Origin: Janthinobacterium sp. PAMC25594
GTDB taxonomy: Bacteria; Pseudomonadota; Gammaproteobacteria; Burkholderiales; Burkholderiaceae_D
Reading direction: 5' to 3'
NCBI RefSeq assembly: GCF_019443505.1
Contig: NZ_CP080377.1
Span: 5,704,001 to 5,768,000, forward strand
DNA: 64,000 nucleotides
In this document: one piece after another, positions 41,469-52,926 of the stretch
How the letters are laid out: every line of letters starts with the position of its first letter
Position numbering within the stretch: the first letter of the stretch is position 1
The notes under the pieces: generated by a model
The model's database searches: none
Seen by the model: the letters and a program-made list of their open reading frames with translations, nothing else
What the model was told of the DNA's origin: nothing
Position numbers and translations under genes: made by a program

Positions 41469-42770
41469 ATGGAACACGTAAAGCAGGGACTGGGCGCACC
41501 GCGCGCGCAGGCCGGCACGCAAAACAATACAGGCGCCCTGATCATTGTCACGGTGCTGTTTTTCATGTGGGGACTGCTGACCTCGCTAAATGATGTGCTG
41601 ATTCCCCATCTGCGCTCGATCTACACCCTGACCTATGTCCAGGCGATGCTGGTGCAGTTCTGCTTCTTTGGCGCCTACGCCATCGTTTCGTTGCCGGCCG
41701 GCATGCTGATCAAGAAAATCGGCTACCAGCGCGGCGTCGTCGCCGGCTTGCTGATCGCCGCCGCCGGCTGCGCCATGTTCTACCCGGCGTCCACCGGCAG
41801 CTATGCGCTGTTCCTGCTGTCCTTCTTCATCCTGGCGGCCGGCATCACCGTGCTGCAGGTGGCGGCCAACCCGTACGTGACGGAACTGGGCGACCCGCAG
41901 ACGGCGTCGAGCCGTTTGACCCTGACGCAGGCGTTCAACGCGCTGGGCACCACCGTGGCGCCAGCCTTGGGCGGCATGCTGATTTTGTCCGGCACCGTGC
42001 TGACGGTGCAGCAGTTCGACCTGCTGCCTGCCGCCGAGCAACTGGCCTACCGCGCCAAGGAAGCCGCTTCCGTGCAAGGCCCGTACCTGGTGCTGGCCGC
42101 CACCCTGGTGATCCTGGCCGTGCTGTTCGCGCTGGCAAAATTGCCGAAGATTTCGCATGCCGACGATGCGGCCGCCCTGGCGCAGGATGGCCACAAGGTC
42201 TCGATCTGGTCGCACCGCCACCTGGTGCTGGGCGCGCTGGCCATCTTCCTGTATGTGGGCGGTGAAGTCAGTATCGGCAGCTTCCTGATCAACTTCCTGG
42301 GCGAGAGCCATATCGCGGGCCTCAGCCACGCCGACGCCGCTTATTTCGTCAGTTATTACTGGGGTGGCGCCATGCTGGGCCGCTTCGTCGGCTTTGCCGT
42401 GATGCGCTATGTCAGCCCGGGCAAGACCCTGGCCTTCAACGCCGCCATCGTCATCGCGCTGATCCTCGTCGCCGTGTTCTCCAGCGGTCACACGGCCATG
42501 TGGGCATTGATCGCCGTCGGCCTGTTCAACTCCATCATGTTCCCGACTATCTTCAGCATGGCCCTGAACAAGCTGGGTGCGCAAACGGGACAAGGTTCGG
42601 GCATCCTGTGCATGGCCATCGTCGGCGGCGCCATCGTGCCGTTCATCCAGGGCTTCCTGGCCGACCTCATCAACCTGCAGCTGTCCTTCCTCGTGCCGGC
42701 CCTGTGCTACACGTTCATTTTGTACTTCGGCTGGAAGTACGCCAGCATGTACAACGACGACGCCAAGTAA
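41469..42770 (+). CDS. Sugar:proton symporter, FucP/GluP family MFS
   Basis: 433 aa, 12 membrane helices. The FucP-family features are GALIIVTVLFFMWGLLTSLND at the first helix, with the conserved Asn-Asp, GYQRGVVAGLLIAA after helix 2, and VLQVAANPYVTELGDPQTASSRLTL at about 125-150, which is the signature of glucose/galactose/fucose transporters. GAGAAAGT precedes the ATG. No sugar catabolic gene is adjacent, so the sugar cannot be named. A strong terminator follows at 42792. The palindrome at 41265-41283 may control it. Confidence 0.88.
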   Translation: MEHVKQGLGAPRAQAGTQNNTGALIIVTVLFFMWGLLTSLNDVLIPHLRSIYTLTYVQAMLVQFCFFGAYAIVSLPAGMLIKKIGYQRGVVAGLLIAAAGCAMFYPASTGSYALFLLSFFILAAGITVLQVAANPYVTELGDPQTASSRLTLTQAFNALGTTVAPALGGMLILSGTVLTVQQFDLLPAAEQLAYRAKEAASVQGPYLVLAATLVILAVLFALAKLPKISHADDAAALAQDGHKVSIWSHRHLVLGALAIFLYVGGEVSIGSFLINFLGESHIAGLSHADAAYFVSYYWGGAMLGRFVGFAVMRYVSPGKTLAFNAAIVIALILVAVFSSGHTAMWALIAVGLFNSIMFPTIFSMALNKLGAQTGQGSGILCMAIVGGAIVPFIQGFLADLINLQLSFLVPALCYTFILYFGWKYASMYNDDAK

Positions 42771-42791
42771 GCAAGGTAGCGTTATCAATAT

Positions 42792-42820
42792 AAAGGGTGG
42801 CCTCGGCCACCCTTTTTTTT
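42792..42820. terminator. Bidirectional Rho-independent terminator
   Basis: AAAGGGTGGCC-TC-GGCCACCCTTT followed by a run of T on the plus strand and by a run of A before it, read as T on the minus strand. It separates the convergent sugar transporter and LysR genes and can serve both. Confidence 0.9.
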
Positions 42821-42823
42821 GCG

Positions 42824-43717
42824 TCAGTGCGCGAACTGCGTGCCCAGCACGTCCTGGCACACTTCGAGCCAGGCGCGCGCCGCGTGCGACAGATAGCGCC
42901 CGCTCCAGACGTGCGCCACCTGCCACGCCACTTCCGGTTCGACGAGGCGCACCGCCTCCAGAGGTTCGCCGGCCAGGCGGTGGATGAACGGCTCGGGCAG
43001 CAGGGCCACGCCCAGGCCGGCCGAGGCCATCGCCACCAGCCAGTCCCACTGGCCGCTCTGCGCCGCGATGGTCGGCGTGAAGCCCGCCTGCGCGAAATGC
43101 TGGCGCAGGCTGCGCGTGAGGGCGAAATCATCCTTGAGTAACACCAGCGGCAAGTCGGCCAGCGCCTTGAAGGGCAGTGTCGTGCGGTTTTTCTGGAACG
43201 TGCCCGGTTCGGCCAGGGCCCAGATCGGGTAGCTGGCCACTTCCACGGCCACGAGGTCGAGTTCCGGGTCGGCCGGCAGCACCGTCATGCCGATTTCCAG
43301 CTCGCCGGCCGCCACCTTGCGCTCGATCTGCTGGCCCGTGTCTTCCTGCAGGGTCAGGCTGATGTGCGGATGGCGCGCGCGGAAGGCTTTTAAGACGGGC
43401 GTAAACAGCACATTGATCATGGGCGGGATGCCGACCGTCAGGCTGCCGCGCTGCAAGGCCTGGGTGTCGCGCACTTCCAGGGTCAGCTGGCGCATGTTCG
43501 CCAGCATTTCCTGGCCGTGCTGGTAGACGATGCGGCCCGTGTCGGTGAGCGTCAGCTTGCGCCCGTCGCGCACCAGCAGCTGGGCGCCCACTTCCTCTTC
43601 CAGCTGGCGCACCATCTTGCTGATGGTCGACTGGGTCAGGTGCAGTGATTCCGCCGCCTGCGTAAAGCTCGACAGGCGCACGGTTTCGACAAAATAGCGC
43701 AGGGAACGGATATCCAA
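42824..43717 (-). CDS. LysR-family transcriptional regulator, 297 aa
   Basis: N-terminal winged helix at 1-60: DIRSLRYFVETVRLSSFTQA, then AAESLHLTQSTISKMVRQLE; C-terminal periplasmic-binding-like effector domain with GSLTVGIPPMINVLFTPVL at about 92. The pattern (IPPMINVLF, EDTGQQIERKVAAGELEIGM) resembles CidR/YwbI-type regulators of acetate-linked and cell-death genes in other bacteria. The start is a TTG at 43715-43717; there is no in-frame ATG upstream and M-D-I-R is the normal beginning. It is divergent from the acetate-type CoA transferase gene, its likely target, separated by 159 bases with AT-rich half-palindromes. Confidence 0.85.
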   Translation of the reverse strand: MDIRSLRYFVETVRLSSFTQAAESLHLTQSTISKMVRQLEEEVGAQLLVRDGRKLTLTDTGRIVYQHGQEMLANMRQLTLEVRDTQALQRGSLTVGIPPMINVLFTPVLKAFRARHPHISLTLQEDTGQQIERKVAAGELEIGMTVLPADPELDLVAVEVASYPIWALAEPGTFQKNRTTLPFKALADLPLVLLKDDFALTRSLRQHFAQAGFTPTIAAQSGQWDWLVAMASAGLGVALLPEPFIHRLAGEPLEAVRLVEPEVAWQVAHVWSGRYLSHAARAWLEVCQDVLGTQFAH

Positions 43718-43876
43718 GATGGGGCTCGCCTCGGCGAAGCATGAAAATATCGACTGGGTTTGGCGAAATTAATTCATGCCATGCATGTAAGCGGGATTTT
43801 ATACTGAATCCACTTATGGGGTTGGTGTATGACAGCCATCCAGTTTGAGAATATTAAGAATATCAGGAGCATCACG

Positions 43877-45373
43877 ATGTACGAGGACCGTATCCGCCAC
43901 CCAGGCTTGCTCAGCAAAATCATGAGCGCCGATGAGGCAGCCAAATTGTTCCACAACGGTATGCGTGTCGGCATGAGCGGGTTCACCCGTGCCGGCGACG
44001 CCAAGGCCCTGCCGCGCGCGCTGGCCGAGCGCGCCCTGCAAGACCCGTTGAGCCTGACCTTGATCACGGGCGCTTCGCTGGGCAACGGCAGCGACGGCCT
44101 GATGGCCGAGGCGGGCGTGCTGGCGCGCCGCATGCCGTTCCAGGTCGACCCGGTCTTGCGCGGCAAGATCAACAAGGGCGAAGTCATGTTCATCGACCAG
44201 CATCTGTCGGAAACAGCCGAGCAGCTGCGTTCGGGCAACCTGGCCGCCGTCGATATCGCCGTCATCGAAGCGACGGCCATCACGGCGGCCGGCGCCATCA
44301 TCCCGACCATGTCGGTGGGCAACTCCGCCGCTTTCGCCCAGCAGGCGAAGCAAGTCATCATCGAAATCAACCTGTCCACGCCGCTGGCGCTGGAAGGCTT
44401 GCACGACATTTACATTCCACAAGCCTTGCCAGGGCGCGAACCGATACCCCTCACGCGCGTCGACCAGCGCCTGGGCAGCACGGCCATTGCCATCGATCCG
44501 GCCCGCATCGCCGCCATCGTCATCACGGACAGCCCCGACAGTCCGTCGAACGCCTTGCCGCCCGACGCGGAAACGCAGGCGATTGCCGGCCACGTGATCG
44601 CCTTCCTCGAAGGCGAAGTGGCTGCCGGGCGCATGGGTCCGGAATTGCTGCCCCTGCAGGCGGGCATCGGCACCATCGCCAACGCCGTGCTGCATGGGCT
44701 GATCGGTTCGCCCTTCCAGAACATGACCATGTATTCGGAAGTGCTGCAGGACAGCGCCATCGAGCTGCTCGATTCGGGCCAGCTGGCATTCGCCTCGGCC
44801 TCGTCGATCACCCTGTCGGCCGCCGTGCACCAAAAGCTGATGGACAATATCGACCATTACCGCTCGAAAATCGTGCTGCGCCCGCAAGAGATCAGCAATC
44901 ACCCGGAAATCGTGCGCCGCCTGGGCATCATCGCGCTGAACACGGCGTTGGAATTCGATATCTACGGCAACGTCAATTCCACGCACGTGTGCGGCACGCA
45001 CATGATGAACGGCATCGGCGGCTCGGGCGACTTTGCGCGCAACGGGCAAGTATCGATGTTCGTGTCGAAATCGGCGGCCAAGGGCGGACGCATTTCCAGT
45101 GTCGTGCCGATGGTTTCGCATGTGGACCATACGGAGCATGACGTCGACGTGCTGGTGACGGAGTGGGGTTATGCGGACTTGCGCGGCCTGGCGCCGCGCG
45201 AGCGGGCGCCGCTTATCATCGAGCGCTGCACGCATCCCGACTACCGCGAGCAATTGCGCGCGTATTACGACGCGGCATGCCAGCGCGGCGGTCACACGCC
45301 GCACATCCTGGAGCAGGCGCTGTCGTGGCATACGCGCTATCAGGAAACGCAGAGCATGCTTGAAGCGCAGTAA
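43877..45373 (+). CDS. Acetyl-CoA hydrolase / succinyl-CoA:acetate CoA-transferase family, 498 aa
   Basis: Class I CoA transferase. The catalytic Glu is in TMYSEVLQDS at residue 288, matching Glu294 of the acetate CoA-transferase AarC; GNVNSTHV at about 366 is the conserved CoA-binding loop. The start MYEDRIRHPGLLSKIMSADE is normal for the family, and AGGAG is seven bases before the ATG at 43877; an upstream start would add 16 residues of no family likeness. It should exchange CoA between acetate and succinyl-CoA, allowing growth on acetate alongside the TCA cycle. A terminator follows at 45409. Confidence 0.9.
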   Translation: MYEDRIRHPGLLSKIMSADEAAKLFHNGMRVGMSGFTRAGDAKALPRALAERALQDPLSLTLITGASLGNGSDGLMAEAGVLARRMPFQVDPVLRGKINKGEVMFIDQHLSETAEQLRSGNLAAVDIAVIEATAITAAGAIIPTMSVGNSAAFAQQAKQVIIEINLSTPLALEGLHDIYIPQALPGREPIPLTRVDQRLGSTAIAIDPARIAAIVITDSPDSPSNALPPDAETQAIAGHVIAFLEGEVAAGRMGPELLPLQAGIGTIANAVLHGLIGSPFQNMTMYSEVLQDSAIELLDSGQLAFASASSITLSAAVHQKLMDNIDHYRSKIVLRPQEISNHPEIVRRLGIIALNTALEFDIYGNVNSTHVCGTHMMNGIGGSGDFARNGQVSMFVSKSAAKGGRISSVVPMVSHVDHTEHDVDVLVTEWGYADLRGLAPRERAPLIIERCTHPDYREQLRAYYDAACQRGGHTPHILEQALSWHTRYQETQSMLEAQ

Positions 45374-45408
45374 GCTTCGCGCAATAAGCTTCGTTAACAG
45401 CAAGACTG

Positions 45409-45441
45409 GGCAGGGCGGTGCGGCACCGCGCCTGCCTTTTT
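45409..45441 (+). terminator. Rho-independent terminator of the CoA-transferase gene
   Basis: GGCAGG-GCGGTG-CGG-CACCGC-(G)-CCTGCC followed by TTTTT. The stem is 12 bases with a single bulged G, 35 bases beyond the stop. Confidence 0.85.
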
Positions 45442-45447
45442 CACTAT

Positions 45448-45819
45448 TCAGTACATATGCAGCGCCTTGGCGCCCAGGCCCAGCAGGGCAAACGTGGTGG
45501 TGGCCTGTATGCCCATGAACCACAGGAAGTGGGTGTGCATGTGCTTGCGGATGTCGCCCAGTTCCGTGCGCAGGGCGTGGCAATCGCCGCGCAAATCGCC
45601 GCGAAATTGCGTCAGGTCGGTACGCAGCAACTGCGATTCGTCGCGCAACTCCGTGCGTACATTGTCGAGGCCCTCGCCAAGACGCTGTTCCAGGGTCTTG
45701 AACCATAGCCGGTCATGTTCTCGGTCCGTTTCCAGTTTTGTCAGTCGCGCTTCCATGCGTACAGCATTGTTCGCGCTTTGCTGTTTGTCAAGCCGGTCCG
45801 TGGCATAGGCTTCGTTCAT
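45448..45819 (-). CDS. Small coiled-coil protein with C-terminal membrane segment, 123 aa
   Basis: AAGGAGTGCGAC before the ATG makes it a convincing gene. Residues 10-90 are a charged heptad-like coiled coil (RMEARLTKLETDREHDR, LEQRLGEGLDNVRTELRDES, RTDLTQFRGDLRGD), followed by HFLWFMGIQATTTFALLGLGAKAL, one membrane helix. The topology, soluble coiled coil then membrane anchor, is shared with the DUF1640-like and phage holin-associated proteins, but I see no family-defining motif. It stands alone between a terminator and the TetR gene, which is on the same strand upstream. Confidence 0.7.
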   Translation of the reverse strand: MNEAYATDRLDKQQSANNAVRMEARLTKLETDREHDRLWFKTLEQRLGEGLDNVRTELRDESQLLRTDLTQFRGDLRGDCHALRTELGDIRKHMHTHFLWFMGIQATTTFALLGLGAKALHMY

Positions 45820-45915
45820 GTCGCACTCCTTCGCGCGAGCCGCGCTGCATCAGCGCAGGCGGCTTCACTCCACTGTCCGCCTTTTCTGCCGGGATGGTTT
45901 GCGCTGGATCAAACG

Positions 45916-46578
45916 TCAGGAAGCCGGTGCAAAGCGCAGGCGGATGCCTGTCGTGACGACGGCCCGCAAGTCGTCGATATGCGCATTCATTTCCGGGTGC
46001 GGCGTCCATGGGTCGCCCGCATCCATGACGATGCGCAGCGACACGAGGCCATGCAGTGCTTGCCAGAAGATTTGCGTCATCGTGTGCAGCGCCGGCTCGT
46101 CCTGGCGCACCTGGCCCGCCTGTGCCAGTTCGCCGAACAGGTGCAGCGCATACGCATACGGATCCTGCTCGATATTGCCGTGTTCCACTTCGACGGCGTC
46201 GATTTCCGCATGCGGGCGCAATTCCATGAAGATCAGCGAATATTCGTCGGGATGCTGGAAACCGTACTCGATGTAGGCGCGGCCGACCAGGCTGATGCGT
46301 TCCCATGGGTCAACGCTGCTGGCGCAGGCGGCACGCATGGCGCGCACCAGTTCCAGCAAGTCCTTGTCCATGGCCTGGGCGATCAGGGTGGCCTTGTCGC
46401 GGAACAGGGCGTACACGACGGTGGTGGAAAAACCGGCCGCCTCGGCCACCTTGCGGATGGAGACGGCGCGCGCGCCGCCCTTCTTGATGAGATCTTTCAC
46501 GACATCGATGATGTGTTCGCGCCGCGACTGGGCCTCGCGTAACTTTCTTTCCTGAATATTGGTCAACTTCTTGTCCAC
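45916..46578 (-). CDS. TetR-family transcriptional regulator, 220 aa
   Basis: Helix-turn-helix at about 18-65: RREHIIDVVKDLIKKGG, then AVSIRKVAEAAGFSTTVVYALFRDK. The C-terminal region (DPWERISLVGRAYIEYGFQHPDEYSLIFMEL) is the TetR_C domain common in regulators of fatty-acid or amino-acid genes. The start is a GTG at 46576-46578, chosen because AGGAAAGA lies directly upstream; a TTG ten codons earlier is less likely. It is divergent from the M14 carboxypeptidase gene, 301 bases away, which is a candidate target. Confidence 0.8.
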   Translation of the reverse strand: MDKKLTNIQERKLREAQSRREHIIDVVKDLIKKGGARAVSIRKVAEAAGFSTTVVYALFRDKATLIAQAMDKDLLELVRAMRAACASSVDPWERISLVGRAYIEYGFQHPDEYSLIFMELRPHAEIDAVEVEHGNIEQDPYAYALHLFGELAQAGQVRQDEPALHTMTQIFWQALHGLVSLRIVMDAGDPWTPHPEMNAHIDDLRAVVTTGIRLRFAPAS

Positions 46579-46879
46579 GACTCTTTCCTGGCGACTCAAT
46601 GAAAGCAAGAATTATAGGATGGCGATGGGCTGCCAATGTGTCTGGCATTGTTACAATTCAGTTTTTTGTCCGGTCGATGCGACAGAGCACCGATTTTTCG
46701 CCCTTTTGCCCGGCGCTTTGCCATCGATGCCCCGGATTGGTGCATAAATCGCCCGCCCAGGCTTTGCTAACGGGGCCAAAGGGCGGAAAATAGCGGGATA
46801 GCTTACACTGCGTTTTTAGCGCGACGGCGGTAGCCCACGAGGCGACGCCGGAACTCTTACATTTGGACGGGATCATTAC

Positions 46880-48001
46880 ATGACCATTAAAATCAGCCAG
46901 AACTTCGACTCGGGCGCCATCGAGGTGCTAAGCGCCACCAGCGTAGGTGCCATCGACCTGAACTTGCGCAAGGATAGCCACGCCGACATCCATCAGTGGT
47001 TCCACTTCCGCCTGCAGGGCGCGCGGGACCAGGCATGCACGCTGCGCATCCTGAACGCGGGCCAGGCCACCTATCCGGCCGGTTATGAAGACTACCAGGC
47101 CGTGGCCAGCTACGACAGCGAAAACTGGTTCCGCGTGCCGACCTCGTTCGACGGCCAGGTCATGACGATTTCGCATACGCCGGAACTCGACAGCGTGTAC
47201 TACGCGTATTTCGAACCGTATTCGTGGGAACGCCATCTGCGCCTGCTGGGCGAAGTGGCCGAGCATCCGCTGGCGCGCGTGTCCGACCTGGGCAGCACGG
47301 TCGACGGCCGCGACATGAATATGGTCACCATCGGCAACCCGCAGGCGGAAAAGAAAATCTGGGTCATCGCGCGCCAGCATCCGGGCGAATCGATGGCCGA
47401 ATGGTTCGTCGAAGGCCTGATCGACTCGCTGCTCGACGACGCCAATCCGATCGCGCGCAAACTGCTGCAGCGCGCCGTGTTCCACATCGTGCCGAACATG
47501 AACCCGGACGGCTCCATCCGCGGCAACCTGCGCACGAATGCGGCCGGCGCCAACCTGAACCGCGAATGGATGACGCCTTCGCTGGCGTCCAGCCCGGAAG
47601 TGCTGTGCGTGAAAAACAAGATCCACGAAACGGGCGTCGATATGTTCTTCGACATCCACGGCGATGAAGCGTTGCCGTACAACTTCGTGGCCGGCAACGA
47701 AATGCTGGAAAACTTCACCCCGGCCCAGGCGGCGCACCAGAAAGCCTTCATCGAGCGCTACAAGCAGGCCAGCCCCGACTTCCAGGATAAGTTCGGCTAC
47801 GCGGCCAGCAAGTACAAGTCGGACATGCTGACCCTGGCGTCGAAATATATCGGCCACCACTTCGGCTGCCTGGCGCTGACGCTGGAAATGCCGTTCAAGG
47901 AAAACGCCGACTTGCCGGATCCAAGCGTGGGCTGGAACGGCGCGCGCAGCGCGGCCCTGGGCGCAGCCATGCTGCAGCCTATCCTGCTGTCGCTGGATTG
48001 A
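46880..48001 (+). CDS. M14 family zinc carboxypeptidase (cytosolic CCP/AGBL-like), 373 aa
   Basis: Metallocarboxypeptidase. An N-terminal beta-sandwich domain of about 130 residues (LRKDSHADIHQWFHFRLQG, then YYAYFEPYSWERHL) precedes the catalytic domain, as in the eukaryotic cytosolic carboxypeptidases that deglutamylate tubulin. The zinc motif ARQHPGESMAEW provides His and Glu, and DIHGDEALPYNF the second His; NMNPDGSIRGNLRTN and LTLEMPFKE supply the Asn-Arg and catalytic Glu. No signal peptide, so the enzyme is cytoplasmic. The bacterial substrate is unknown. A CYTH-phosphatase gene follows after 12 bases in the same operon. Confidence 0.9.
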   Translation: MTIKISQNFDSGAIEVLSATSVGAIDLNLRKDSHADIHQWFHFRLQGARDQACTLRILNAGQATYPAGYEDYQAVASYDSENWFRVPTSFDGQVMTISHTPELDSVYYAYFEPYSWERHLRLLGEVAEHPLARVSDLGSTVDGRDMNMVTIGNPQAEKKIWVIARQHPGESMAEWFVEGLIDSLLDDANPIARKLLQRAVFHIVPNMNPDGSIRGNLRTNAAGANLNREWMTPSLASSPEVLCVKNKIHETGVDMFFDIHGDEALPYNFVAGNEMLENFTPAQAAHQKAFIERYKQASPDFQDKFGYAASKYKSDMLTLASKYIGHHFGCLALTLEMPFKENADLPDPSVGWNGARSAALGAAMLQPILLSLD

Positions 48002-48013
48002 ACGGCGTTGATC

Positions 48014-48478
48014 ATGGGTGTCGAGATCGAGCGTAAATTTTTGCTGGCCGGCGAGGCCTGGCGCGGCCTGGGCCAGGCGGTGCTGCTGCGCCAGGGCTAC
48101 CTGTCGTCCGCGCGCGAGCGCGTGGTGCGCGTGCGCATCGAGGGCGACCAGGCGATGCTGACCATCAAGGGCGCGAACGTGGGCGCGACGCGCGGCGAGT
48201 GGGAGTATCCGATTCCGCTGGCCGACGCCGTCGAATTGCTCGACGGCCTGTGCGAACAGCCGCTGATCGAAAAATACCGCCACCGCATCGAGCACGCGGG
48301 CATGGTGTGGGAAGTCGACGAGTTCCTGGGCGCGAATGCGGGTTTGATCGTGGCCGAGATCGAACTGGCTTCGGAAGACCAGCCCTTCGAGAAACCCGAC
48401 TGGATCGGCGCGGAAGTGTCGGGCGATGCGCGCTACTACAACGCAAACCTGATCCGCCACCCGTTTTCACAGTGGTGA
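48014..48478 (+). CDS. CYTH domain protein, probable inorganic triphosphatase, 154 aa
   Basis: Compact triphosphate-tunnel metalloenzyme. The signature EIERKFLL is at residue 4, with the following Lys/Arg/Glu strands visible: QGYLSSARERVVRVRIEGDQAMLTIKG and RGEWEYPIPL, then YRHRIEHAGMVWEVDEFLG and VAEIELASED. Bacterial members hydrolyse tripolyphosphate or thiamine triphosphate. ATG at 48014 is used in place of a TTG two codons earlier. The gene follows the M14 carboxypeptidase closely; the pairing may mean a shared physiological role. A strong terminator follows at 48504. Confidence 0.88.
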   Translation: MGVEIERKFLLAGEAWRGLGQAVLLRQGYLSSARERVVRVRIEGDQAMLTIKGANVGATRGEWEYPIPLADAVELLDGLCEQPLIEKYRHRIEHAGMVWEVDEFLGANAGLIVAEIELASEDQPFEKPDWIGAEVSGDARYYNANLIRHPFSQW

Positions 48479-48503
48479 TGGTGTTGTAAATGACGTTGCA
48501 ATG

Positions 48504-48533
48504 AAAAAGGCGGAACCTCGGTTCCGCCTTTTT
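48504..48533. terminator. Rho-independent terminator, bidirectional
   Basis: AAAAAGGCGGAACC-TC-GGTTCCGCCTTTTT, a 14-base perfect stem with T-run on the plus strand and A-run at the left, 26 bases beyond the CYTH gene stop. Confidence 0.9.
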
Positions 48534-48546
48534 TGCCTGCGCTGGT

Positions 48547-48642
48547 GGTGTTGTCGGATTACGCGCTGCGCGTTAATCCGACCTACAGCCCGTACCGGCA
48601 TCGTAGGTCGGATTAGCCGGTACGGCGTAATCCGACAACACC
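48547..48642. repeat. REP-like palindromic repeat
   Basis: GGTGTTGTCGGATTACG at 48547-48563 is the exact complement of CGTAATCCGACAACACC at 48626-48642. Between them TCGGATTA and TAATCCGA recur (48555, 48573 and 48607), so the element is a nest of inverted units. The TCGGATTACGC / TAATCCGACCTAC words are a common repeated extragenic motif in many proteobacteria. It lies between convergent genes. Confidence 0.75.
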
Positions 48643-48651
48643 GTTACAGCA

Positions 48652-49905
48652 TCAGTGGAAATGCTCTGTACCCTGTGGCGTATCCTCGGGCATTTCCGCA
48701 TGCGCCAGCTCACCGACAGGGTCGGCAAACAAAGGCGCGCCGCAATCGTCGCAGTATTCACCGACAAAACGTTCCGCGTGGCGCTTGATCTGCGTCACGC
48801 CAGCGGCGTTCAGGTGCTCGATGATTTCATCGACGGGCGTCTTTTGCTTGTCCAGCGCGGCGATGCCGACCTGGATCAGGCCTTCGATCGGCGTGCCATC
48901 CTCGTCTTCCTGGCCGTACAGGGGCCAGACGATGCCGTAGATGACGTCCGGCGCCTGGCGCAGGGTGAAGGCGATGCGATACTCGTCCACCTGGCTATCG
49001 GCCGCTTCTTCGCCGAAGCCGGCGATGACGGCACGCAGTTCCGACGGCTCGACGGCCAAGGTGTGCGTCAGGTAGTGCACGGCGGCGCGCACGGAGACGG
49101 GGCGTATCAGCTTGTCCGCTTCGCGGCAGGCCACATAGTACGCTTCCGGCAGCAGCAGTTCCAGGCCGCAGCCGGGCAGCAGGCGGGCGATGGTCGGCGT
49201 CGCCTGCGTGCGCCATTGTTCCAGGGCGGCGCTGCGCTCGGCGATGAAGTCGAGCTGGCTGGCCGGCGTCTGCCAGCGGAACAGCGGTGCGCCGCTTGGG
49301 GCCACCACGGCCACCAGCAGGTAGCGCGTGTCGGCCAGGAAGGGCGCCGTTTCCGCCTCTTTGCTGGAGGGCTTGACGGCCGTGCCTTTCAGCGCGGCCA
49401 GTGCCAGCTTCTGCGTCTTGACATAGGTCTCGACGTGGCTGCGCGGCAGCTGGTCGATCGAGTACAGGGTCGGCGCCATGGCCATCTTCGTGCCGTCGGC
49501 CAGCAGGTGGGCGGCGAAATGCGCCGACAATACGCCGTGCGCATCGCCGGCCATCGGGCCGGAAGCAATGGAAAAGCGCGTCCACGCGAGGATGGGCACG
49601 GCGACCAGCAGGGCGTCGTAGCGCACGTCTTCGTGCGTGATGACGGTCGATTCGCTGACGGCTTCAACGCAGTCCATCAGCACGTCGTAGGCGTTCAAGT
49701 CTTCCTTGAACAGGCTGCCCAGGGTGTTGTCGATGGTGTCCTGGTGGCCGGTTTTGAGTAATTTCTGGAGCTGCGTATCCAGGCTGTGTTCCCAGGACCG
49801 CTCTTCGAGACGGCTGGCTGCCTGTACGATCGCCTGGGCAAAGGTGACCAGGCGCTGGCTGTCGGCAGTCAGTTTATGGGATGAATCTTTGGAAGGACGA
49901 CGCAT
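48652..49905 (-). CDS. DUF2863 family protein, 417 aa
   Basis: Cytoplasmic protein of a family known only in Betaproteobacteria. It is helical at the start, with RLEERSWEHSLDTQLQKLLK, then DVLMDCVEAVSESTVI, DALLVAVPILAWTRFSI and GLELLLPEAYYVACREADKLIRP; near the end CDDCGAPLFADPVGELAHAEMP has a Cys pair that could hold a metal. Function unknown. No operon partner is close: it has its own 212-base upstream spacer next to the acnA terminator. Confidence 0.8.
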   Translation of the reverse strand: MRRPSKDSSHKLTADSQRLVTFAQAIVQAASRLEERSWEHSLDTQLQKLLKTGHQDTIDNTLGSLFKEDLNAYDVLMDCVEAVSESTVITHEDVRYDALLVAVPILAWTRFSIASGPMAGDAHGVLSAHFAAHLLADGTKMAMAPTLYSIDQLPRSHVETYVKTQKLALAALKGTAVKPSSKEAETAPFLADTRYLLVAVVAPSGAPLFRWQTPASQLDFIAERSAALEQWRTQATPTIARLLPGCGLELLLPEAYYVACREADKLIRPVSVRAAVHYLTHTLAVEPSELRAVIAGFGEEAADSQVDEYRIAFTLRQAPDVIYGIVWPLYGQEDEDGTPIEGLIQVGIAALDKQKTPVDEIIEHLNAAGVTQIKRHAERFVGEYCDDCGAPLFADPVGELAHAEMPEDTPQGTEHFH

Positions 49906-50064
49906 AGCGGGATAAGAGTCTCGGAAAGTGAAAAAAATGGATCAGTCAAACAATGATAAACCCTTATAACCGTATTGTAGAGGATTCGGCCGCACGCAAT
50001 ACGTAAGCTGTTCTTAGATCATGCCAATAGTCGAAAATTCAAGTAAAAACGGGGCGGCAGGACG

Positions 50065-50094
50065 AAAAAAAACGCCGGTCGGAACCGGCGCTTT
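50065..50094 (-). terminator. Rho-independent terminator of acnA
   Basis: Read on the minus strand: CGCCGGT - TCCG - ACCGGCG followed by eight T, 28 bases after the acnA stop codon. Confidence 0.88.
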
Positions 50095-50117
50095 ATCTTA
50101 CCTCACAGCTGGGCTGA

Positions 50118-52838
<2,721 letters not shown>

Positions 52839-52926
52839 GACCTCTCCTTGTTGGGTATCGTCTATTTATTGATTATTCAAATTACAAAACATGACTGAGC
52901 CCCCGAAGAGGCCCTTGCTACGCACA

